In this document: piece by piece, positions 1 to 6,922 of the stretch | Layout of the letters: the number at the start of each line of letters is the position of its first letter | How positions within the stretch are numbered: position 1 is the first letter of the stretch | Assembly (NCBI GenBank): GCA_013696915.1 | Contig: JACCXR010000036.1 | Coordinates: 1 to 21,036 of the forward strand | DNA: 21,036 nt | Origin: Euzebyaceae bacterium | GTDB taxonomy: Bacteria; Actinomycetota; Nitriliruptoria; Euzebyales; Egibacteraceae | Direction: 5' to 3' | Notes under the pieces: model-generated | Database searches by the model: none | Told to the model about the DNA's origin: nothing | What the model saw: the letters and a program-made list of their open reading frames with translations, nothing else | Position numbers and translations under genes: made by a program

Positions 1-298
1 GACCGCGACGGCGTCCTCCAGGGATCAGGGATGTCGAACCAGACGTCGAACTCGTGGGCGTCGGAGCGGCGCAGCTCCAGGCTCACCGGCTGGTCGCTGA
101 TCTGCACCGCGTTGAGGTTCGCCCGGGACGACCCGTGCGCCTCGGTGAGGAGTTCCTGGGCCGCCGCCTCGTACTGCTGCGCCTGGAGGCCGGCGTTCCC
201 CAGACGCAGGCGGAAGCGGCAGTACTGCCCGTCGGCGAGCCAGTCGGCGTGGGCGCCAATCACGCCACCAGCCCGCACCCCCAGCCGAGCACCGCCAT
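1..298 (-). pseudogene. Decayed DUF4352-like lipoprotein gene, cut by the window edge
   Basis: Read on the minus strand, a short frame from ATG 298 encodes MAVLGWGCGLVA and then hits TGA at 260-262. The next frame continues with a coding-like stretch (GAHADWLADGQYCRFRLRL, later LNAVQISDQPVSLELRR and EFDVWFDIPD) down to about position 25. A third frame then gives SLEDAVAV up to the edge. Restoring one base at the TGA would give GLVAC, a good lipobox for lipid attachment of a secreted protein. The pattern of an extended-strand segment, a middle acidic part and a terminal FDIP motif resembles DUF4352-type extracellular domains; this is recognition by eye, not a search. Two frame breaks within 300 bp suggest a pseudogene or indel errors. 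The short N-terminal part lacks the usual positive residues, so the true start is unclear. Confidence 0.45.
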
Positions 299-361
299 CC
301 GGATGTCGCTGCGGAATACCGTGTGAGCGCAACGCTCCCGGACCGCTGACACGGGCCGTGA

Positions 362-392
362 TTGGGGCCGCCGGCGGGACACCGCGTACACT
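362..392 (+). promoter_or_regulatory. Candidate nuo operon promoter
   Basis: A TTGGGG box (362-367) and a TACACT -10 box (387-392) are separated by 19 bp. The -10 fits TANNNT; the -35 is weak and the spacer long. Transcription would start near 400, at the ATG of the leader ORF. No better promoter is visible before nuoA. Confidence 0.4.
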
Positions 393-400
393 GGCCACCG

Positions 401-523
401 ATGTCCGGCTCGTGCCGGGACCTTCAAGCAGTCTGTTCTTCGCGACTCGCTCGTTTCGCCGACGACCGGCGGCGGCGTCGGGCCGGACCAGGGGATCCGC
501 CGGATCCCAAGGAGCACAGTTGA
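401..523 (+). CDS. Candidate leaderless upstream ORF (40 codons) in the nuo leader
   Basis: ATG 401 lies 8 nt after the TACACT box, the spacing expected for a leaderless message. The frame stays open for 40 codons and ends at TGA 521-523, which overlaps the TTG start of nuoA (520-522) in a TTGA arrangement typical of translational coupling. The peptide has two cysteines, a run of five arginines (residues 23-27) and a proline-rich end (PGDPPDPK), features that can slow ribosomes. Third-position GC is only about 64 percent, well below the neighbouring genes, so it may not code for a conserved protein. A leader peptide controlling nuoA is an inference; chance openness in GC-rich DNA is the alternative. 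Confidence 0.33.
   Translation: MSGSCRDLQAVCSSRLARFADDRRRRRAGPGDPPDPKEHS
492..508 (+). promoter_or_regulatory. Hairpin abutting the nuoA ribosome binding site
   Basis: GGGATCC (492-498) and GGATCCC (502-508) form a perfect 7-bp stem with a 3-nt loop. It ends directly before the AAGGAG Shine-Dalgarno sequence (509-514). It lies inside the candidate leader ORF, so ribosomes on that ORF would melt it. Confidence 0.45.
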
Positions 524-894
524 CGGACTACTACCAGGCCTACGGGACCGTGATCGCCCTGGTGATCGCGGGCATCGCCCTCGTGGTGGTGGCCTTCACG
601 CTGAACCGCCTGATCAGCCCCAAGCGCGCCTACGGCGCCAAGCTGACGACCTACGAGTCCGGCATGGACCCAGTCGGCCAGGGTTGGTCGCAGACCCACA
701 TCAGGTACTACCTGTTCGCGTTCATGTTCGTCGTCTTCGACGTGGAGACCCTGTTCGTCTTCCCCTGGGCGACCGTGCTCGGGAACACCGAGGGGCCGCA
801 GGGGTTCATGCTCGGCGTGATGCTCGTGTTCCTGTTCTTCGTGTCGATCACGCTGCCGTACGAGTACAAGAAGGGAGTCCTCAAGTGGGTCTGA
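520..894 (+). CDS. nuoA: NADH-quinone oxidoreductase subunit A
   Basis: Membrane subunit of respiratory complex I, which couples quinone reduction to proton pumping. The product of 124 residues has the expected three membrane segments (about residues 8-30, 65-88 and 94-116) and the diagnostic signatures YESGMDP, RYYLFAFMFVVFDVETLF and PYEYKKGVLKW. The TTG start at 520 is chosen because it is preceded by AAGGAG at 509-514 and yields the standard NuoA length and N-terminus. The frame is open further upstream, but that part looks non-coding. The gene opens the nuo operon and overlaps nuoB by 10 nt. Confidence 0.95.
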   Translation: MTDYYQAYGTVIALVIAGIALVVVAFTLNRLISPKRAYGAKLTTYESGMDPVGQGWSQTHIRYYLFAFMFVVFDVETLFVFPWATVLGNTEGPQGFMLGVMLVFLFFVSITLPYEYKKGVLKWV

Positions 895-1433
895 ACGACC
901 AGGTCGAGGTCCCTCGCCCCGTCAAGTTCATACTCAATTGGGGCCGCAAGTACAGCCTGTGGGTGTTCAACTTCGGGCTCGCGTGCTGCGCGATCGAGTT
1001 CATCGCCACGTCGGCGGCGCGGCACGACTTCATCCGGCTCGGCGTCATCCCGTTCGCGCACGGCCCGCGGCAGGCGGACCTGCTGATCGTGGCGGGCACG
1101 CTCACCGACAAGATGGCGCCGGCGATCAAGCGGCTGTACGACCAGATGCCGGAACCGAAGTACGTTATCAGCTTCGGGTCCTGCTCGAACTGCGGGGGGC
1201 CCTACTGGGACAGCTACTCCGTGACCAAGGGCGTGGACCAGATCATCCCGGTCGACATCTACGTGCCCGGATGCCCGCCCCGTCCCGAGGCGCTGCTCGA
1301 AGGGATCATCAAGCTGCAGGAGATGATCCAGGGGGAGTCGCTGAAGGACCGGTACGCGGCGCAGGCGGCGCGTCAGCCGATCGTCGTGGGCGGCGGGGAT
1401 CCGACCCGCCACCCGCGCAACGACCCGATGTAG
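885..1433 (+). CDS. nuoB: NADH-quinone oxidoreductase subunit B
   Basis: Peripheral-arm subunit that carries iron-sulfur cluster N2, the last electron carrier before quinone. The 182-residue product shows the family hallmarks LACCAIEF, SFGSCSNCGGPY and YVPGCPPRPEALL. Cys34, Cys35, Cys100 and Cys130 are the expected N2 ligands, including the characteristic adjacent pair. The GTG start at 885 lies within the end of nuoA (10-nt overlap) and has AGGGAG (872-877) upstream. Starting there gives the normal N-terminus ahead of the PRPVKFILNWGRKYSLW segment. The length is normal for the family, with a short charged C-terminal tail. Confidence 0.97.
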   Translation: MGLNDQVEVPRPVKFILNWGRKYSLWVFNFGLACCAIEFIATSAARHDFIRLGVIPFAHGPRQADLLIVAGTLTDKMAPAIKRLYDQMPEPKYVISFGSCSNCGGPYWDSYSVTKGVDQIIPVDIYVPGCPPRPEALLEGIIKLQEMIQGESLKDRYAAQAARQPIVVGGGDPTRHPRNDPM

Positions 1434-1441
1434 CCGCGGTG

Positions 1442-2974
1442 ATGACCCCGGAGGACCTGGCGGAGTACTTCCGCGACAAGCTCGGCGCTCGCGTGACGGA
1501 CACGAAGGTGGCCCACGGCCAGCTCACCGTCACGGTGGATCCGGAGGCTCTGCCCACGGCCGCGCGGCTCTGCAAGGAGGATCCCGCGCTGCGCTTCGAC
1601 TTCTTCGACTGGATGTCGGGCGTCGACGAGCGCGATGCCGGCTTCGGCGTCGTCACCCACCTGTACTCCGTCGAGCACCGCCACCACGTCAACCTCCGGG
1701 CCGTGGCGCCAGGAGGCCGCGACCAGCCGAGGCTGCCGTCGATCACCGGCGTCTACCGCGGCGCGAACTGGCACGAGCGCGAGGCCTACGACATGTTCGG
1801 CGTCGAGTTCGACGGGCATCCCGGGCTGCTCCCGCGGATCCTGACCGTCGAGAACTTCGAGGGCTTCCCGCTGCGCAAGGAGTTCCACCTGTCGACGCGC
1901 GACGCCAAGCCGTGGCCGGGCGCGAAGGAGCCGGAGGAGCGGACGAGCGCGGAAGCCGGCCAGTCGGTGACGACGATCGACACGCCGGCGCCGGTGTCCG
2001 CGGAGGACAAGGCCGCCGCCGCCAAGGCGAAGGCCGAACGCGCGAAGGCCAAGGCCGCGGCCATGCGCGCGAAGAAGGCTGGGGAGAGGGCTGCGGCGGA
2101 GCTGCAGCCGGCGGGCGGGGATCACGGGGCGAGGGCTGCGGCGGAGCCGCAGCCGGCGGGCGGGGATGATCAGGCGAGCGCTGCCGCGGAGGGCGCCGCG
2201 CCCGCGCCCGCCTCGGACACCGCCACCATGGACGCGGGAGGGGAGGGCCTCGACAAGCCGCCCGCGCCCTCCGATCCCGACCTGGCGGGCGCCGGCGAGA
2301 TGCCCGAGGCCGCCTCGGCCACCGACGCGCCGCTGCAGGCCGACGAGGGCGAGGCCGAGGAGACGCGCTCCGCCTCGCCGGCCGCCGCCGGCGAGGATGT
2401 GCCCGCGGGGACCCCGGCGCCCGACGAGCCCATGGGCGCCGCCGAGATCGCCGACAGTGACATCGCGAAGGACGCCGCCGCCGGCGCGGTGCAGGGCGAC
2501 GTGGCGGCCGGCGCCACCGGCGACCAGGCGGGGGAGGACGAACCGGTCGACGACCTCGCAGCCGAGACCGCGTCCGGCATCGGCGCGCCGCCGTCCGCGA
2601 GCGGCACGCCCGGCGTCGAGGCGGAGGGCCGCCACGGCGGGGCGACCGAGCAGAGCGGGGACCGTCCCGCCGCCGAGACGCCCGGCATGAACGCCGACCC
2701 GCAGGGCCGGGCGGCCCGTCCCGCCGATCAGACGCCGGCGCCGGGAGCCGACGACGGCGCTTCGGCGACGCGCGACAGCGGTCAGGCCGTTTCGGCGACG
2801 ATGCCGGATCCCGCCGCGCCGGACACCACGCCGGGGGGCGACGCGAGCGATCGCCCGGTCGAGTCCTACCCGTCGCCGGACGCCGAGCCCCTGCGGGCGC
2901 AGGAACTCCAGGCCGACGACGCCGACCCGCCCGTCGAGCCCACCACGCCGTCAGGAGAGGGGGAGCGGTCGTGA
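1442..2974 (+). CDS. nuoC: NADH-quinone oxidoreductase subunit C with long acidic C-terminal extension
   Basis: The first 168 residues are a normal 30-kDa complex I subunit, with the signature HEREAYDMFGVEFDGHPGLL and then PRIL and the conserved GFPLRKEF end. NuoC packs against NuoD and NuoB in the peripheral arm and has no cofactor. The protein then continues in frame for about 340 residues (169-510) of low-complexity sequence. First comes an Ala/Lys/Arg-rich stretch (about 188-220, KAKAERAKAKAAAMRAKK), then a long Ala/Pro/Gly/Asp/Glu-rich acidic part that is probably disordered. A 15-residue tandem repeat lies near residues 215-242. ATG 1442 follows the nuoB stop by 8 nt; the adjacent GTG 1439 is possible. 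The end overlaps nuoD by 4 nt (GTGA), which argues that the tail belongs to the gene and is translated. Family members are usually 150-220 residues. Confidence 0.93.
   Translation: MTPEDLAEYFRDKLGARVTDTKVAHGQLTVTVDPEALPTAARLCKEDPALRFDFFDWMSGVDERDAGFGVVTHLYSVEHRHHVNLRAVAPGGRDQPRLPSITGVYRGANWHEREAYDMFGVEFDGHPGLLPRILTVENFEGFPLRKEFHLSTRDAKPWPGAKEPEERTSAEAGQSVTTIDTPAPVSAEDKAAAAKAKAERAKAKAAAMRAKKAGERAAAELQPAGGDHGARAAAEPQPAGGDDQASAAAEGAAPAPASDTATMDAGGEGLDKPPAPSDPDLAGAGEMPEAASATDAPLQADEGEAEETRSASPAAAGEDVPAGTPAPDEPMGAAEIADSDIAKDAAAGAVQGDVAAGATGDQAGEDEPVDDLAAETASGIGAPPSASGTPGVEAEGRHGGATEQSGDRPAAETPGMNADPQGRAARPADQTPAPGADDGASATRDSGQAVSATMPDPAAPDTTPGGDASDRPVESYPSPDAEPLRAQELQADDADPPVEPTTPSGEGERS
2086..2167 (+). 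repeat. 37-bp tandem repeat inside nuoC
   Basis: Two 37-bp copies (2086-2122 and 2131-2167) differ at one base and recur with a 45-bp period, encoding ERAAAELQPAGGDHG followed by ARAAAEPQPAGGDDQ. The period is a multiple of three, so copy-number change would keep the frame and alter tail length. Confidence 0.85.
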
Positions 2975-4155
2975 CCGACACGCTGTTGCGCCCGGGTTCG
3001 GGGATGCTGCCCGGCGGCCCCGGCGAGGGCATGCTCGTCGAGGTGCGCGGCGAGGGCGAGCTGCGCACGCAGGACATGAACCTCAACATCGGGCCGCAGC
3101 ACCCGGCCACCCACGGGGTGCTGCGGGTCGTCATCGACCTCGACGGCGAGAAGATCGTCCGCGCGACCCCGGTCATCGGCTACATGCACCGCGGGTTCGA
3201 GAAGCTCGCCGAGGCGCGGGACTACCGCCAGATCATCGCGCTCGTCAACCGCCACGACTGGCTGTCGGCGTTCTGCAACGAGCTCGGGGTTGCGCTCGCC
3301 GTCGAGCGCATGATGGAGCTCGAGGTCCCGGACCGGGCGGAGTGGATCCGCGTGCTCATGGCGGAGTGGAATCGGGTCCTCAACCACCTGATGTTCGTGG
3401 GATCGTTCGGCCTCGAGCTCGGCGCGATCACGCCGGTCTTCTTCGCATTCCGCGAGCGCGAGGACATCCAGGGACTCATGGAGTCCGCCACCGGCGGGCG
3501 GCTGCACTTCACCTACACGCGGGTCGGCGGCCTCAAGGAGGATCTGCCCCGCGGGTTCCTCGCCGCGAGCGCGAAGATGACGCGCAACGTGCGGGTCCGG
3601 AACTCCGAGTACCGCGACCTGCTCGAGGGCAACGAAATCTTCAAGGCGCGGACCCGCAAGGTCGGGATCCTGCCGCCCGACGTCGCGCTCGACTACGGGG
3701 TGTCGGGCCCCACGCTGCACGCCACCGGCATCGCCGAGGACGCGCGCGTCACCGAGCCGTACTGCCGGTACGACAAGGTCAACGTGCACGTGCCGGTCGG
3801 CGCCACCGGCGACAGCTACGACCGCTTCCAGATCCTCCTGGCGCGCATCGACGCCAGCCTCGACATCATCGACCAGGTCCTCGACAACATCCCGCCGGGG
3901 CCGGTCAACGTCAAGCTGCCGAAGATCGTCAAGGCGCCGGAGGGCGAGATCTACGTCCGCACCGAGAACCCGCTCGGGCAGGGTGGCTACTACCTGGTGA
4001 GCGACGGCAAGAAGAACCCGTGGCGGTTGAAGATGCGCACGCCGTCGTTCAACAACATCTCGGCGATGTCCTACCTCCTGAAAGACCAGCTGCTGAGTGA
4101 CATGATCGCCATCCTCGGCAGCGTCTTCTTCGTCGTCGGCGACGTCGACCGGTAG
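2971..4155 (+). CDS. nuoD: NADH-quinone oxidoreductase subunit D
   Basis: The 49-kDa subunit, related to the large subunit of NiFe hydrogenases, builds much of the quinone-reducing cavity with NuoB. The 394-residue product shows NIGPQHPATHGVLR, GYMHRGFEKLAE, YTRVGGLKEDLP and the C-terminal FVVGDVDR, all expected positions of the family. The length is normal. The GTG start overlaps the end of nuoC by 4 nt and is preceded by a strong purine-rich binding site (AGGAGAGGGGGAG, 2953-2965). The next gene is nuoH, 11 nt downstream; nuoE, nuoF and nuoG, which usually sit here, are missing. Confidence 0.97.
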   Translation: MTDTLLRPGSGMLPGGPGEGMLVEVRGEGELRTQDMNLNIGPQHPATHGVLRVVIDLDGEKIVRATPVIGYMHRGFEKLAEARDYRQIIALVNRHDWLSAFCNELGVALAVERMMELEVPDRAEWIRVLMAEWNRVLNHLMFVGSFGLELGAITPVFFAFREREDIQGLMESATGGRLHFTYTRVGGLKEDLPRGFLAASAKMTRNVRVRNSEYRDLLEGNEIFKARTRKVGILPPDVALDYGVSGPTLHATGIAEDARVTEPYCRYDKVNVHVPVGATGDSYDRFQILLARIDASLDIIDQVLDNIPPGPVNVKLPKIVKAPEGEIYVRTENPLGQGGYYLVSDGKKNPWRLKMRTPSFNNISAMSYLLKDQLLSDMIAILGSVFFVVGDVDR

Positions 4156-4166
4156 CCGGAGCCTCC

Positions 4167-5222
4167 ATGACCGAGTCCCTCCTCGCCCTCGACAACGTGT
4201 GGCTGGCGCTGCTGTTGAAGGTTGCCGCCATCGTCGGGTTCTTCCTGGTCGCCCCGCTGGTCATCGGGTACATCGAGCACAAGGGGCTGGCCCACATGCA
4301 GGCCCGCCTCGGCCCGATGGAGGCCGCCTTCCACGGCATCGGCCAGCTGCCCGCCGACGGGATCAAGTTCATCCAGAAGGAGGACATCATCCCGGCGAAC
4401 GCCGACAAGTGGGTGTTCTCGCTGGCGCCCGGCGTCGCGCTCGTCCCGGCGATGGTGATCCTCGCGGTCATCCCCCTCGGTCCGGGCCTGTGGGCGGAGG
4501 ACCTCGACACGGGCGTGTTCTTCGCTCTCGCGGTGTCGTCGGTCAGCGTCATCGGGATCCTGATGGCGGCCTGGTCGAGCGCCAGCAAGTACTCGCTGAT
4601 GGGCGGGATCCGGGCGGCCGCCCAGCTGATCGCCTATGAGCTGCCGCTCGTGCTCGGCGCCGCCGCGGTCGTCCTCCAGGCCGGCACGATGTCGCTGGTC
4701 GGCATCGTCGAGGCGCAGAACGACTTCCGCATCCTCGGCGTCGTCCCGATGTGGTTCGTGCTCCCGCAGGCGCTCGGCTTCCTGCTGTTCTTCGTCGCAT
4801 CGCTCGCAGAGCTGTCGCGGCCGCCCTTCGACATGCCGATCGCCGACTCCGAGCTGATCTTCGGGCACATGACCGAGTACACCGGCCTGCGCTACGCGTT
4901 CTTCATGCTCGCCGAGTACGCCGGCATCGTCGTCCTTTCGGCGCTCGCCGTGGTCCTGTTCCTGGGCGGGTGGTACCCGCTTCCGGGCGTGGGCCTGCCG
5001 TCGTTCGACGTGCTGTTCCTTCCCGGTGAGGTCGTCGCCGCCCTCGCCGGCTTCGCGGTCACGATGGGCAAGATCGTCGCGCTGGCGTTCGTGATGATCT
5101 GGTTCCGGGCCACCTTCCCGCGCCTGCGCGAGGACCAGCTGCAGCGGATCTCGTGGCTCGCCTTCATCCCGCTGGCCATCCTCAACATCGTCGTCGTGGC
5201 CGTGTTCAAGGTGGTGGCCTGA
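4167..5222 (+). CDS. nuoH: NADH-quinone oxidoreductase subunit H
   Basis: Membrane subunit that connects the quinone site to the proton channels. The 351-residue product has about eight membrane helices and the conserved loops IEHKGLAHMQARLGP, GIRAAAQLIAYELP and AELSRPPFDMPIADSELI followed by FGHMTEYTG. The acidic residues in the last loop belong to the pathway thought to carry the quinone-linked signal into the membrane arm. Some loop positions differ from common enterobacterial versions (EHKGLAHMQ rather than ERKxLGRMQ), as is seen in distant lineages. The ATG start follows nuoD by 11 nt; nuoI begins 2 nt after the stop. Confidence 0.96.
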   Translation: MTESLLALDNVWLALLLKVAAIVGFFLVAPLVIGYIEHKGLAHMQARLGPMEAAFHGIGQLPADGIKFIQKEDIIPANADKWVFSLAPGVALVPAMVILAVIPLGPGLWAEDLDTGVFFALAVSSVSVIGILMAAWSSASKYSLMGGIRAAAQLIAYELPLVLGAAAVVLQAGTMSLVGIVEAQNDFRILGVVPMWFVLPQALGFLLFFVASLAELSRPPFDMPIADSELIFGHMTEYTGLRYAFFMLAEYAGIVVLSALAVVLFLGGWYPLPGVGLPSFDVLFLPGEVVAALAGFAVTMGKIVALAFVMIWFRATFPRLREDQLQRISWLAFIPLAILNIVVVAVFKVVA

Positions 5223-5224
5223 CC

Positions 5225-5989
5225 GTGCCCGCGACGCTGCCCCAGATCGGGCTGTTGAAGGGTCTCGCGCTCACGCTCAAGACCATGCTGAAGCCCGCCA
5301 CCACCGCGCAGTACCCACACGTGAAGCCGGCCCTGCCGCCCAGAAGCCGGGGCGTCATCGCGCTCATGGAGGAGAACTGCACGGTCTGCATGCTCTGCGC
5401 CAGGGAGTGTCCGGACTGGTGCATCTACATCGACTCCCACAAGGAGGTCGTGCCCCCGAAGGACGAGGGCGCCAGGGCGCGGACCCGCAACGTCCTCGAC
5501 CGGTTCGCCATCGACTTCGCCCTGTGCATGTACTGCGGCATCTGCATCGAGGTCTGCCCCTTCGACGCGCTCTTCTGGTCCCCCGAGTTCGAGTACTCCA
5601 CCTACTCCATTCGTGAGCTGACGCACGAGAAGGAGCAGCTGCGGGCCTGGATGGACACGGTGCCCGCGCCGCCGGAGCTCGAGGTCGGCGCCGAGCTCCC
5701 CAAGGAGATCGCCGACGGGCTGGCCGCGGCGCGCAAGGCCGCGGAGCAGGCGAGCGCGGCGGTGACCGCTGCGGCTGACGCGGCACCCGCGGCGGCGAAG
5801 GAGGGCGCGGGGCCGACCGCCACGGCCGTCGAGGAGGACATCCACGTCGAGGTCCAGATCGACCAGGCCGTCTTCGACCAGCTCATCGCCGAGGGCAAGA
5901 CCGAACGGGTCGCCCGCGCGAAGGCGAAGGCCGCCTACGTCCGCGCTGAGAAGGCGCGCATCCGCGCCGAGCGGGAGAGCGGCCAGTGA
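5225..5989 (+). CDS. nuoI: NADH-quinone oxidoreductase subunit I with C-terminal extension
   Basis: Ferredoxin-like subunit carrying clusters N6a and N6b in the peripheral arm. Two classical 4Fe-4S motifs are present: CTVCMLCARECP (Cys 52, 55, 58, 62) and CMYCGICIEVCP (Cys 101, 104, 107, 111). The core ends near residue 145, whereas the protein runs to 254; typical NuoI is 140-185 residues. The tail starts with an Ala-rich helical or disordered section (160-200), followed by an acidic strand-like part (EEDIHVEVQIDQ). It ends in a strongly basic amphipathic helix (FDQLIAEGKTERVARAKAKA and beyond, 217-251). GTG 5225 is the first start after the nuoH stop and gives a normal N-terminal amphipathic helix. 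The end overlaps nuoJ by 4 nt (GTGA). Confidence 0.95.
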   Translation: MPATLPQIGLLKGLALTLKTMLKPATTAQYPHVKPALPPRSRGVIALMEENCTVCMLCARECPDWCIYIDSHKEVVPPKDEGARARTRNVLDRFAIDFALCMYCGICIEVCPFDALFWSPEFEYSTYSIRELTHEKEQLRAWMDTVPAPPELEVGAELPKEIADGLAAARKAAEQASAAVTAAADAAPAAAKEGAGPTATAVEEDIHVEVQIDQAVFDQLIAEGKTERVARAKAKAAYVRAEKARIRAERESGQ

Positions 5990-6591
5990 CCGTCATCGAC
6001 GTCGTCATGCTGGCCGTCGCCGTCCTCGGCGGGGCGTCGGCGATCCTCGTGGTGGTGTCGCGCAACGTCGTGCACGCGGCGCTGTACCTCGTCGTCGCGC
6101 TGATCTCGGTCGCCGGCACGTTCCTGCTGCTCGGGGCCGAGTTCCTCGCGTGGACGCAGGTCCTGGTCTACGTCGGCGCCGTCATCGTGCTGATCCTGTT
6201 CGGGCTGATGCTGACCAGGGCGCCGCTCGGCCCGATGCCGCAGGACAACGACCACACGCGCCTGGCCGCCGCGCTCAGCGTCGCCCTCTTCGGGTTCCTC
6301 GCCGTGCTGATCATGCAGGCGTTCGGGGACACCGCGCTGCCGCTGTCGGTCACGCCCACCGCGGCCATCGGGGAGATCCTGTACGTGCACTGGGCGTTCC
6401 CGTTCATGGTGCTCGGCTTCTTCCTGACCGTCGCGCTGGTCGGGGCGATCGTCCTGGCGCGCAGGGAGGAGGGTGAGGGCCCCGAGCCGCTGTTCGACGC
6501 CGAGATGGACAGCGAGCGCCCGACGCCCGCCCCGACCGACGTGTCGACCACCCCGGGGGTCACCAGCCCCAGCCAGGAGATCCGGACCTGA
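5986..6591 (+). CDS. nuoJ: NADH-quinone oxidoreductase subunit J
   Basis: Small membrane subunit next to NuoK and NuoA. The 201-residue product has about five membrane helices and the conserved third-helix region TQVLVYVGAVIVLILFGLML, where a flexible helix changes shape during turnover. About 40 polar residues follow the last membrane helix (RREEGEGPEPLFDAEMDSE onward), a modest extension rich in Pro, Thr and Ser. The GTG start overlaps nuoI by 4 nt and the stop overlaps the nuoK start by 1 nt (TGATG), so translation of I, J and K is probably coupled. Confidence 0.95.
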   Translation: MTVIDVVMLAVAVLGGASAILVVVSRNVVHAALYLVVALISVAGTFLLLGAEFLAWTQVLVYVGAVIVLILFGLMLTRAPLGPMPQDNDHTRLAAALSVALFGFLAVLIMQAFGDTALPLSVTPTAAIGEILYVHWAFPFMVLGFFLTVALVGAIVLARREEGEGPEPLFDAEMDSERPTPAPTDVSTTPGVTSPSQEIRT

Positions 6592-6905
6592 TGCAGGCGG
6601 CGTTCCCGCTGGTCTTCGCGGCCCTGCTGTTCTGCGTCGGCGTTTTCGGCGTCCTGTCGCGGCGCAACGCCGTGCTGGTGCTCATGAGCGTCGAGCTCAT
6701 GCTGGCGGCCGTGACCATCAACCTCGTCACCTTCGGGCTGCTGGCGGCGGACCGCGGCGACGTCGTGCTCACCGGCCAGATCTTCGCCCTGTTCGTCCTC
6801 GCGATCGGCGCGGCGGAGGTCGGCGTCGGGCTGGCCATCATCCTGCTGCTCTACCGCAACCGCGCCACGGTCAACATCGACGACGCCGACCTCATGAAGT
6901 ACTGA
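6591..6905 (+). CDS. nuoK: NADH-quinone oxidoreductase subunit K
   Basis: Small antiporter-related (MrpC-like) membrane subunit with three helices and 104 residues, the standard size. The two membrane glutamates essential for proton transfer are present in MSVELMLAAV (Glu in helix 2) and AIGAAEVGVGLAI (Glu in helix 3). The ATG shares its A with the last base of the nuoJ stop. nuoL follows after 17 nt. Confidence 0.96.
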   Translation: MQAAFPLVFAALLFCVGVFGVLSRRNAVLVLMSVELMLAAVTINLVTFGLLAADRGDVVLTGQIFALFVLAIGAAEVGVGLAIILLLYRNRATVNIDDADLMKY

Positions 6906-6922
6906 GAACAGGACAGCTTCAG

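Noticed and set aside
31..519. In-frame open extension upstream of nuoA
   Set aside because: The frame is open to 31, but the sequence is Arg/Ser/Pro-rich, not protein-like, and a good ribosome site precedes TTG 520, which yields the normal NuoA N-terminus.
1373..3176. Long minus-strand frames opposite nuoC
   Set aside because: These are open because of the GC bias in the tail region; they consist of Arg/Gly/Pro-rich sequence with no family features and lie over a well-supported gene.
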